Below, in pieces: positions 28,519 through 35,671 of a stretch of 64,000 bases of DNA. Position 1 is the first letter of the stretch. Every line of letters starts with the position of its first letter. This stretch comes from Pseudoxanthomonas wuyuanensis (GTDB lineage Bacteria > Pseudomonadota > Gammaproteobacteria > Xanthomonadales > Xanthomonadaceae). The stretch spans positions 216,681-280,680 of the forward strand of contig NZ_OCND01000007.1 in assembly GCF_900215535.1 (NCBI RefSeq), given 5' to 3'. The position numbers and the translations under genes were made by a program. A model generated the notes under the pieces. It saw only the letters and a program-made list of their open reading frames with translations, did not search any database and was not told where the DNA came from.

Positions 28519-29822
28519 TCATCACCCATAACCCGGCGCCACAGGCCGGAGGAAAAGCGGGGATCCACGAACGGCAGAAACTCGCGCCAGCGCGGAAACG
28601 ATGCCGCGAACATCCGTGCGGACATGCGCGCGTCCTTGGCCGGGTATACCGCGCCTCCTGCTGTTGCGACAATACCGTCCAACCTCGACAGCAGGTCCAG
28701 TGTCTGCTTGCCCAGGAAAGGAAAATCCAGCGCCAGCGTGGTCCCCTGGCGCGGGAACGACAGCATACCCGGCGATGGCAGCGAACCGAATTGTTTGAGG
28801 ACGACCAGAAAGGAACCCTGGCGGCTGGCGGCAATCCGTTCCAGCAATTCCGCGATGGTTGCCGGCGCGTTGGCCGGCGGCATCACGCACTGGTATTGCA
28901 GAAAGCCACGCGGACCATACATGCGGTTCCAATCCGCAACCGCGTCCAGCGGATAGAAGAACGGCTCGTAGTGGACGGTGCATTGCCGGGGCCGGCGCGG
29001 TGCGCGATGGAAATACAGCGTATTGAACGCCCGCAGACTCAATCGGTTCACCAGCGAGAATGGCAGCGAGAACGGCATCGCCAGACGCCGGTGCCCGGGA
29101 TGCTGGCGACGGTCCGGCAGCGCGGTCGCATGGTCAGCCTGCATGAACACGCCGCGTCCCAGGCTGCTTCCCCGCGCCAGACAATCGATCCAGGCCACGG
29201 TGTACTCGCTGGATGCGGATTGTGCCGAGAGCGCAAAGAAATCCTGCAGCCGCTCGAACCGCTGGGTCTGCGTATGCAGCCAAGGGCCGCGAATCCGGCG
29301 CAGCTGCAGCCGGACGCGGGTGATGAGTCCAGTCAGCCCGAGTCCGCCGACGGTCGCGGCGAACCAGTCCGCAGCGCTGTCCGGGCCGCAGGACAGGCGC
29401 TGGCCATCGCTCCGGAGCAGTTCCAGGCCAAGCACGTGGCGGCCGAAACTGCCGGCGACGTGGTGGTTCTTGCCATGCACATCGTTGGCGACGGCACCGC
29501 CCAGAGTAACCAGGCGGGTGCCCGGGGTGACCGGCACGAACCAGCCTTGCGGCACCACCAAGTCCAGCAGATCGGATAGCAGCATGCCCGCTTCGCATTC
29601 GACGATACCGCTTTCTGGATCGAAGTCGATATGGCGGTCCAGGCCGCGGCCGAGCAGCAGGGAGCCGCCTGGATTCAGGCAACTGTCGCCGTAGCTGCGG
29701 CCGTTGCCGTGCGGTAGCGCCGTACCGTTGAAACGGGGCAGCGGCGCCTGCCGATCGGACAGCGCAATCAGCCGCTGCTTGGCGCGAGGGTATCGGCCCC
29801 ATGAACCACCGGCCGCGGCCAT
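28515..29822 (-). CDS. dprE1: DprE1-like FAD oxidase (polyprenylphosphoryl-ribose 2-oxidase)
   Basis: 435 residues. The FAD-binding motifs HGNGRSYGDS (38-47) and VPVTPGTRLVTLGGAVANDV (96-115), then HGKNHHVAGSFG (116-127), match mycobacterial DprE1, which oxidises C2 of decaprenylphosphoryl-ribose. The active-site Lys of DprE1 (Lys418) is kept as Lys396 in YPAKDAR. The cysteine attacked by benzothiazinone drugs (Cys387) is replaced by Ala364 in TLALDFPF, by eye alignment. The ATG at 29822 shares a base with the stop of the HAD-UbiA gene, and the 3' end overlaps dprE2 by four bases. Upstream in-frame extension lies over the HAD-UbiA gene and is not used. Confidence 0.9.
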   Translation of the reverse strand: MAAAGGSWGRYPRAKQRLIALSDRQAPLPRFNGTALPHGNGRSYGDSCLNPGGSLLLGRGLDRHIDFDPESGIVECEAGMLLSDLLDLVVPQGWFVPVTPGTRLVTLGGAVANDVHGKNHHVAGSFGRHVLGLELLRSDGQRLSCGPDSAADWFAATVGGLGLTGLITRVRLQLRRIRGPWLHTQTQRFERLQDFFALSAQSASSEYTVAWIDCLARGSSLGRGVFMQADHATALPDRRQHPGHRRLAMPFSLPFSLVNRLSLRAFNTLYFHRAPRRPRQCTVHYEPFFYPLDAVADWNRMYGPRGFLQYQCVMPPANAPATIAELLERIAASRQGSFLVVLKQFGSLPSPGMLSFPRQGTTLALDFPFLGKQTLDLLSRLDGIVATAGGAVYPAKDARMSARMFAASFPRWREFLPFVDPRFSSGLWRRVMGDE

Positions 29823-31252
29823 CAGATCGCGCCGACCACGATCAGCGCGCCCAGCGCCAGTAGGCATTGGCTCATCCGATCGGTAGCCGCGAACACGACC
29901 GGATCGTCGTGCATGCCGCCGCGATGGGCGACCACCCAGACCCGGCTGATCCAGTAGAGCAGGATCGGACAAAGCAGCCACAGCAGTTGCGGGCGCGAGT
30001 AAAGCTCCAGGCTCTCGGGACTGTTGATGTACAGCGCCAGCACAAGCACCGCGATATAGCCGCTGGCTGCGCCAAGCGATTGCAGTAGCGGCAGATCGTC
30101 GACTGCATAGCCGCGGCCACTGGCATGGACCTTGCCGTTGGATAGTGTGATTCCCAGTTCCACGTAGCGTTTGAGCATGGCCAGACTGAGGAAGATGAAC
30201 ATCGAGAACGCCAGCAGCCAGAATGACAGTTCGGTGGCGATGGCCATCGCGCCGCCGATTATGCGCAGCGTGTAAAGCGCCGCCAGAATCACCACGTCCA
30301 GCATAACGATGCGCTTGAGGTGTAGCGAGTATCCGAGCGTGACCAGGTAATAGACGCCCAGTGTCAGCACGAACTGCAGATTGCAGCTCAGCGCCAGCGT
30401 GAATCCGGCCAAGGTTAGCGCAGGTGCTGCGATCAAGCCGTGCAACAGCGGCAGGTTGCCCGCCGCAAAAGGGCGCAGGCGCTTGGACGGGTGTTGCCGA
30501 TCTGCGGGAAGATCCAGCAGATCGTTCAGCACGTAGACGCCGGAAGCGCAAAGGCCGAACGCCAGGAACGCGGTCAGTGCGGCGATTACCGAGCCCGGTT
30601 CCACGAATTGGTGCGAGGCCAGCAATGGGATAAGCACCAGCAAATTCTTCAGCCATTGGTGCAGGCGGATGGCCTTGAGCCAGGTGCGGACACCGCCGCC
30701 CTGGGCGGGCAGCGTACCGGCGACTTCGCACACGCGGGCGGCGGCAGCGGCCAGCGAGGCGGTCGCATTGACGACCCAGGCCGAGCGGGCATGCCGCCAG
30801 ACCTGCAGATCGATGCGCGAGTTGCCGGCATAGACGAAACCCTGTGTGCCATAACGTTCGATCAGCGCCTGCGCCTTGCGCGATCCGTTGAGATTGGATC
30901 TGCCGTCGCTGGCGATGACGGTGTCGAACAGTCCCAGGTGGCTGGCGACCGATTCCGCGAGCTCGCTGTCGGAGGCTGTGCATAGCACGCGCGGGCCAAC
31001 GTGCTGGTCAGCCAGCGCGAGTACGCGCCGGTCATAAGGAAGGGACGCCGTATCCAGGCGCACACGGCTGGCGATCGCCCGTTTAAGCGCCGCCTTTCCG
31101 CGCAGCAGCCACCAGGGTAGAAGCAGCAGGTACAACGGATTGGCCCGAAGCAGCGCCAGCAGGGACTCGTACAGCAGGTCGCTCTTTAGCAGGGTTCCAT
31201 CCAGATCCACGCAAAGCGGGAAGCCGGAATTCCGGATATCGGCATTGTCCAT
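29822..31252 (-). CDS. HAD phosphatase - UbiA prenyl-phosphate phosphoribosyltransferase fusion
   Basis: 476 residues in two parts. Residues 1-180 form a HAD domain (nucleophile motif CVDLDGTLLKSD with Asp16/Asp18, CTASDSE, and KAQALIERYG). Residues 190-476 form a UbiA-type integral membrane transferase with nine or so helices. Its metal/diphosphate motif NDLLDLPADRQHPSKRLRP (243-261) and YSLHLKRIVMLD match mycobacterial Rv3806c, which transfers 5-phosphoribose from PRPP to decaprenyl phosphate. The fused HAD domain would be well placed to remove the 5-phosphate, a step done by a separate protein in mycobacteria; that is inference. It is the first gene of the operon, with a TATAAT at 31291-31296 but no strong ribosome site. 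Confidence 0.88.
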   Translation of the reverse strand: MDNADIRNSGFPLCVDLDGTLLKSDLLYESLLALLRANPLYLLLLPWWLLRGKAALKRAIASRVRLDTASLPYDRRVLALADQHVGPRVLCTASDSELAESVASHLGLFDTVIASDGRSNLNGSRKAQALIERYGTQGFVYAGNSRIDLQVWRHARSAWVVNATASLAAAAARVCEVAGTLPAQGGGVRTWLKAIRLHQWLKNLLVLIPLLASHQFVEPGSVIAALTAFLAFGLCASGVYVLNDLLDLPADRQHPSKRLRPFAAGNLPLLHGLIAAPALTLAGFTLALSCNLQFVLTLGVYYLVTLGYSLHLKRIVMLDVVILAALYTLRIIGGAMAIATELSFWLLAFSMFIFLSLAMLKRYVELGITLSNGKVHASGRGYAVDDLPLLQSLGAASGYIAVLVLALYINSPESLELYSRPQLLWLLCPILLYWISRVWVVAHRGGMHDDPVVFAATDRMSQCLLALGALIVVGAI

Positions 31253-31290
31253 AAGGGACCGATGGCATCCATGGTGAACGACAGCCTGCG

Positions 31291-31296
31291 ATTATA
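31291..31296 (-). promoter_or_regulatory. Consensus -10 box of the glycosylation operon
   Basis: A perfect TATAAT on the minus strand lies 38 bases before the HAD-UbiA start codon in the intergenic region 31253-31403. No convincing -35 box is spaced 16-18 bases upstream; AAGACA lies too close. It is the only good promoter element found ahead of the nine genes. Confidence 0.5.
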
Positions 31297-31403
31297 GGCG
31301 GTGTTTCTGTCTTACCCATGCCGCCAAGAGAGGGGCGACACTTCTGCGCCCCTGCCGGCTCTGTATGGCAGAGCACGCCATCGGGCGCGCTCGGTGTTTT
31401 GTA

Positions 31404-32333
31404 TCAATACTTCGCCAGGCCCGCATCCACGTCATCGGACCAGGCATTGGTGCCGCCGGCGATGTTGTAGACGTTGCCGAAACCCATTGCGCGGAATTCT
31501 TCCGCGACCTGCTGGCTGCGGGCGCCGCTGCGGCACAGGAACGCCAGCGCGGTGTCCTTGGGCAGGGCTTCCAGTTCGGCGCGGCCGGCGCCGTCGAGGG
31601 TCTTGAACGGCAATGCGACCGAGGCGATGGCGCGTTCGTCGGCCGGGCGCACGTCGACCAGCAGCACTTCGCCGGCGCGCGCCCTGGCGTCGGCTTCGGC
31701 CGGCGTCAGCGTCTGTACCGGCTTGGGCGCGTTGGGGTTGTCGATGGCCAGGCCCTTGCCGCGGATGTCGTCGACCCAGTCGATGGTGATGCCGTCGGCG
31801 CGGCGCGCGCTGGCCAGATCGAACTGGATGCGGATGCCGTTGGATTCGGCGGCGATGGCATTGGCGTCGTACTGCGCCAGCTGGAAATTGGGCTGGAACT
31901 GGGCATTGATCGACAGCGCCAGCGCGGCGCCTTCGCCAGCATCCTCGACCGCGTTCTGCAACATCTCGACCGCGGCGGGCGTCACGGTGATGGCCGGCGG
32001 CGTGCGGTCGGGCGCCTGCAGGCCCAGCAGGGTGGCCAGTTCGCCGGAGTTGGTCATCTGCTCGATGATGTCGCTGCCGCCGACCAGTTCGCCGTCGATA
32101 TACAGCTGCGGGATGGTCGGCCAGTCGCCATAGACCTTGATGCCTTCGCGGATGTCCTGGTCGGCCAGCACATTGACGTGGGCGAAGTCCACGCCCAGCG
32201 CGCCGAGCGCACCGACCGCCTTGGCGGAAAAGCCGCATTGCGGCATGGACGGCTGGCCCTTCATGAACAGCACCACGCGATTGGACTGCAGCAGGGATTC
32301 GATACGGGAACGCAGAGCGGGGTCGAGGGACAT
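31404..32333 (-). CDS. Monothiol glutaredoxin - IscA-like - rhodanese three-domain fusion
   Basis: 309 residues from the ATG at 32333, matching the SLDPALRSRIESLL start usual for this family. The Grx4-type domain (1-105) has the iron-sulfur-binding CGFS motif (QPSMPQCGFSAK) and WPTIPQLYIDGE. A middle domain (about 112-200; ITVTPAAVEML) has an A-type carrier fold but lacks the cluster cysteines. The C-terminal rhodanese domain ends with the active loop CRSGARSQ. The fusion suggests coupling of iron-sulfur delivery to sulfane sulfur handling in the cytosol. Its 3' end is duplicated at 19870-19996 on the far side of the island. Confidence 0.92.
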   Translation of the reverse strand: MSLDPALRSRIESLLQSNRVVLFMKGQPSMPQCGFSAKAVGALGALGVDFAHVNVLADQDIREGIKVYGDWPTIPQLYIDGELVGGSDIIEQMTNSGELATLLGLQAPDRTPPAITVTPAAVEMLQNAVEDAGEGAALALSINAQFQPNFQLAQYDANAIAAESNGIRIQFDLASARRADGITIDWVDDIRGKGLAIDNPNAPKPVQTLTPAEADARARAGEVLLVDVRPADERAIASVALPFKTLDGAGRAELEALPKDTALAFLCRSGARSQQVAEEFRAMGFGNVYNIAGGTNAWSDDVDAGLAKY

Positions 32334-32403
32334 GAAGGGGTACCAGGGAAATGGGGAGGATGATTCCAGCAAGGCGATTTTACGCCGCATGGCATCATGG
32401 GAC

Positions 32404-33237
32404 ATGACTACGGCTATCTCATTGCACCGGCCGCCACGCCATCCCTACGCGATATTGGGCCTGTTGGCGCTGTCGCAAGTCGCCGTGGCGCTGCTGTGGT
32501 GGCGGCTGGGCTGGCGCTGGGGGCTGCCGGCAATGGTCGTCAGCCACCTGACCGTGGTCTGGGCCACGCTGTACCCGCGCGCGGCGCTGTTCTGTCCGGC
32601 GCTGTCGCGGCTGCCGGTCGCGGCCCGGCAAGTCTGGCTGACCATCGACGACGGTCCGTCTGCCGATACCCTGCCGATGCTGGATCTGCTGGACCGGCAC
32701 GGCGCCAAAGCGACCTTCTTCCTGGTCGGCGAACGCGCGCTGGCGCAGCCGGCGCTGGTGCGCGAGATCCGGCGCCGCGGCCATGGCATCGGCAACCACA
32801 GCGCCAGCCATCCGGACCGCTGGTTCTGGGCGCTGGGACCAAAGCGGCTGGAGCGCGAAATCGCCCGCAACCAGGCCATCCTGGCCGAAATCGCCGGCCA
32901 GCCGCCGCGCTGGTTCCGGTCGGTGGTGGGCATGACCAATCCCTTCGTCGGCTTGTCGCTGCACCGGCACGGACTGGCGCGGGTGGCCTGGAGCGCGCGC
33001 GGCTTCGACGGCGTGCACTGCCTGCCCGGGCAGGTGCTGGCGCGCATCCGCCGCGCTATCGCACCTGGCGCCATCGTGCTGCTGCACGAAGGCGCGGCGC
33101 ACGGCCACAACATCGCCATTCTGGCGCAGTTGCTGGACTGGCTTCACAGCCAGGGCTACCGCAGCGTACTGCCGGAAGACATCGAGGACGCCAACGCGGT
33201 CGCGCACCTGTCGGTGGCCGACCCCGCTGCCAGCTGA
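32404..33237 (+). CDS. NodB-type polysaccharide deacetylase, membrane-anchored
   Basis: 277 residues with two N-terminal hydrophobic helices (about 15-55), then the NodB domain: Asp82/Asp83 (TIDDGPS), the zinc-binding His132/His136 (GNHSASHPDR), the GAKATFFLVG strand and the closing IVLLHEG. These are the residues needed for metal-dependent removal of acetyl groups from GlcNAc polymers or lipid-linked sugars. Divergent from the glutaredoxin fusion with 70 bp between starts. The ATG at 32404 is the first that leaves the divergent promoter free. The natural substrate is not known. Confidence 0.9.
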   Translation: MTTAISLHRPPRHPYAILGLLALSQVAVALLWWRLGWRWGLPAMVVSHLTVVWATLYPRAALFCPALSRLPVAARQVWLTIDDGPSADTLPMLDLLDRHGAKATFFLVGERALAQPALVREIRRRGHGIGNHSASHPDRWFWALGPKRLEREIARNQAILAEIAGQPPRWFRSVVGMTNPFVGLSLHRHGLARVAWSARGFDGVHCLPGQVLARIRRAIAPGAIVLLHEGAAHGHNIAILAQLLDWLHSQGYRSVLPEDIEDANAVAHLSVADPAAS

Positions 33238-33251
33238 AGCGCTTCAACAGC

Positions 33252-33528
33252 CCCTAGAGCGTGTTATGGCCTTTGGGATGAGATGCGTTGCACGCCAGCG
33301 CCGTTGCAGCAAGGCGGCCGGCGCCGTCCTTGGGTGGTGCCCAACGCAAGCCGGGCAACGCGGCTGCGGCGGCGCTGGCGCGCAACCCGTCGGGAAGGCC
33401 GCTGTCGCGGCGCCATGCCGTGTTGCGCGCCTTGGCCAGGCGGCCAGCCTGACCGGCGGCGTGCGCCTTGCCTGACACCGCGACAGCAGCCTTCGCACTC
33501 ACCCCAAAGGCCATAACACGCTCTAGGG
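33252..33528. mobile_element. MITE-like element with 31-bp terminal inverted repeats and CTAG flanks
   Basis: Ends 33252-33282 and 33498-33528 are inverted copies differing at one position (AGCGTGTTATGGCCTTTGGG core). CTAG stands at both junctions (33254-33257 and 33523-33526) and would fit the 4-bp target duplication of IS5-group elements; it is self-complementary, so it could also be part of the repeat. No transposase frame lies inside. It fills the gap between two convergent genes. Its end motif resembles that of the element at 13172 (TTGGGATRG). Confidence 0.8.
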
Positions 33529-33539
33529 CTCGCGGGCAG

Positions 33540-34190
33540 TCAACCGGCGATCAACAGCCGGTGCGCCACCGGAAACGCCAGCCGCACCCATTCGGCGTAC
33601 ATCGCCGCCGACGGGTGCAGGCCGTCGCTTGCCAGCATGGCCGGCTCCGCGCCGCGCCCGCGGCTGAGCGCAGTGATATCGATGAAGGCCACGCCGCGCT
33701 GCGCGCAGGCTTCGCGCGCGGCGGCGTTGCAGGCATCCAGTTCGCGCGCGATCTGCGCGGGGTCGCGGCCTTCGCTGGCGGCGAAGGGAGTCACTCCCCA
33801 ATCGGGAATCGACAACACCAGCACCCGTCCGGGCCGGTTGCCGGCAAGGCCTATCGCCTGCCACAGCAACGCGGTGAACTGCACCTGGTATTCGTCCAGC
33901 GGACGCCCGCGGTACTGGTTGTTGACGCCGATCAGCAGGCTGACGAAATCGTATTCGCCCAACGGCTCGGCCGCGCGGATTGCCGCTTCCAGTTCGTCGG
34001 TGGTCCAGCCGGTCTGCGCGATGATGCGCGGGTCGGCCAGCGCGACGCCTTCGCTGCGCAGCGCGCGCGCCAGTTGCAGCGGCCAGCGGCCTTCTTCGGC
34101 CACGCCTTCGCCGATGGTGTAGGAGTCGCCCAGCGCCAGGTAGCGCAGTTCCGGCAGCAGGGCGGTGGTGTGGGCGGCGTTGGTGGTCAT
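33540..34190 (-). CDS. SGNH/GDSL-type hydrolase
   Basis: 216 residues with the catalytic blocks of the SGNH family: GDSYTIGEG (Ser23 nucleophile), the Gly of TGWTTDELEAAI, GVNNQYRGR (Asn of the oxyanion hole) and the DGLHPSAAMY block with catalytic Asp and His. There is no signal peptide, so it is probably cytoplasmic. Esterase, lipase or deacetylase activity is possible; the GVNNQYRG variant is shared with a lysophospholipase-like subgroup, but I cannot fix the substrate. It ends 12 bases from the MITE-like element. Confidence 0.88.
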   Translation of the reverse strand: MTTNAAHTTALLPELRYLALGDSYTIGEGVAEEGRWPLQLARALRSEGVALADPRIIAQTGWTTDELEAAIRAAEPLGEYDFVSLLIGVNNQYRGRPLDEYQVQFTALLWQAIGLAGNRPGRVLVLSIPDWGVTPFAASEGRDPAQIARELDACNAAAREACAQRGVAFIDITALSRGRGAEPAMLASDGLHPSAAMYAEWVRLAFPVAHRLLIAG

Positions 34191-34245
34191 GGCGTCATTC
34201 TGCGCCGTATTCCCACGCGGTAAAAGCCGCCGGCATCGCTGTGAT

Positions 34246-34281
34246 GTGGGAGTCGCAGCGGCATGCCGCTACGACTCCCAC
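34246..34281. terminator. 36-bp near-perfect palindrome between SGNH hydrolase and aminotransferase
   Basis: Two 18-base arms with one mismatched pair (GTGGGAGTCG...CGACTCCCAC, with GCGGCATGCCGC at the centre). It belongs to the same GGGAGTCGTAGCGGCAT repeat class as the unit at 45081. It lies downstream of the minus-strand aminotransferase gene further right and can act as its terminator. Confidence 0.6.
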
Positions 34282-34311
34282 CGCATCGGGCAGGCAACGC
34301 CGCCGGCCGGC

Positions 34312-35577
34312 TCAGGCCGCGGCCGGCCGCGACCTGGCGGTAATCGGCACCACCTTGGTGACCGCTTCGGCGCGGCGGGCAAGCGCGCGCTCGATGCGGG
34401 CGAACACCTCGCGCATCGTCGCCGGTTCCGGCAGCAGGGTCACGCGGAAGTGGTGGCGGTAGGGCACGTTGAAGCTGGAGCCGGGCACCACCAGCACGCC
34501 TTCGGTTTCCATCAGCTCCAATGCGAAATCGTGATCGTCGAAACCGCGCGCGGCCGCGCCGATGACGGCGGGGAAGGCGTACAGCGCGCCGGCCGGCGCC
34601 ACCAGATCCAGGTGTTCGCTGGCCTCGCAGGCTTCGATCACCGCACGACGGGTTTCGTACAGGCGGCCGCCGGGCGCGCACAACGCGGAAATGGTGTCCG
34701 GGCCGCTGACTGCCGCCTCCACCGCGTACTGGCCGGGCACGTTGGCGCACAGCCGCAACGCGCTCAGCAGATCCATCGCGTGCAGGAAATCGCGCACGAC
34801 TTCGCCGTCGCCGGACAGCAGCGACCAGCCCACCCGCCAGCCGCAGGCGCGGTGCACCTTGCTCAGCCCGCTGAAGGTCAGGCATGGCACGTCGCCGGCC
34901 AGCGGCGCCACCGGCTGGAACTTCGCATCGTCGTACAGCACCTGGTCGTAGATCTCGTCGACCATCAGCAGCAGCTTGTGCTTGGCGGCGATGGCGACGA
35001 TGCGCTGCAGCAGTTCGCGCGGGTAGGTCGCGCCGGTGGGGTTGTTGGGGTTGATCAGCACGATCGCGCGGGTGCGCGAGGACACCAGCGTCTCGATCTC
35101 GCTGGGGTCGGGCAGGAAGTCGTTGTCCGGATCGCAGCGGTAATAGACCGGGCGGCCGTCGTTGAGGATGGTCGCCGCCGACCACAGCGGGTAGTCGGGC
35201 GAGGGCACCAGCACTTCGTCGCCGGGATTGAGCAGCGCGCGCAGCGACAGGTCGATCAGCTCGCTGACGCCGTTGCCGATGAATACGCGGTCGGCCACCG
35301 CATCGGGCATGCCGCGCCTGGCGTATGCGGCGGCGACCGCTTCGCGTGCGGCCGGCAGACCCTGCTGGTGGGTGTAGGGATCGGTGTGATCGATGTCGCC
35401 GACGATGGCGTTCTGCAGATGCGCAGGCGCGCGGAAACCGAATGCGCCTGGGTTGCCGATGTTCAGCTTGATCAGCTTGTGGCCCTGCGCCTCCAGCTCG
35501 CGGGCTCGCCGCGCCAGCTCGCCACGGATTTCGTAACGGACTTCGGACAGGCGTTCGCGGGTCTTGAGGGTAGGCAT
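34312..35577 (-). CDS. alaA: Pyridoxal-phosphate aminotransferase, AlaA-like
   Basis: 421 residues from the ATG at 35577 (PTLKTRERLSEVRYEIRGEL, the family N-terminus). Fold-type I features are INPNNPTGATYPRE, DEIYDQVLYD, and the PLP lysine in FSGLSKVHRACGWRVGW. It closely resembles E. coli AlaA, the main alanine-synthesising aminotransferase using pyruvate and glutamate. It stands alone on the minus strand and diverges from rsgA. AlaA identity is likely rather than certain, since AlaC and AspC relatives share these motifs. Confidence 0.85.
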   Translation of the reverse strand: MPTLKTRERLSEVRYEIRGELARRARELEAQGHKLIKLNIGNPGAFGFRAPAHLQNAIVGDIDHTDPYTHQQGLPAAREAVAAAYARRGMPDAVADRVFIGNGVSELIDLSLRALLNPGDEVLVPSPDYPLWSAATILNDGRPVYYRCDPDNDFLPDPSEIETLVSSRTRAIVLINPNNPTGATYPRELLQRIVAIAAKHKLLLMVDEIYDQVLYDDAKFQPVAPLAGDVPCLTFSGLSKVHRACGWRVGWSLLSGDGEVVRDFLHAMDLLSALRLCANVPGQYAVEAAVSGPDTISALCAPGGRLYETRRAVIEACEASEHLDLVAPAGALYAFPAVIGAAARGFDDHDFALELMETEGVLVVPGSSFNVPYRHHFRVTLLPEPATMREVFARIERALARRAEAVTKVVPITARSRPAAA

Positions 35578-35658
35578 GACGGGGCGGGAGGGCACGGATT
35601 GAGGGTCCAGCTTAGCGGAAATTGGCGGCCGCAACGGTTGTCGGGTTCAGTGCCCGTC

Positions 35659-35664
35659 TAGAAT
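35659..35664 (+). promoter_or_regulatory. Probable -10 box of rsgA with very short or no leader
   Basis: TAGAAT lies eight bases before the rsgA ATG, with TTGTCG (35638-35643) upstream at a short 15-base spacing. Transcription would begin at or next to the start codon, giving a leaderless mRNA. No Shine-Dalgarno is visible between. Confidence 0.4.
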
Positions 35665-35671
35665 CCCGCCC

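Larger units (their letters stand above)
19870..31403. other. Candidate genomic island: lipid-linked arabinofuranose glycosylation operon
   Basis: Nine genes on one strand with gaps of 0-40 bases lie between a dead 3' fragment of the glutaredoxin gene (19870-19996) and the intact gene (from 31404). Base and codon use is visibly AT-richer than in the flanks, most strongly at about 24000-27500. No integrase, tRNA or transposase is present, so entry by homologous recombination at the shared glutaredoxin end is more likely than by a phage-type integrase. The content is an oligo-step pathway from phosphoribosyl transfer to polyprenyl phosphate through to membrane glycosyltransferases. Confidence 0.75.

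Noticed and set aside
19870..31542. Phage-type attachment sites for the island
   Set aside because: The repeats are about 130 bp of coding sequence with point changes and internal deletions, no integrase or tRNA is present; homologous recombination fits better.
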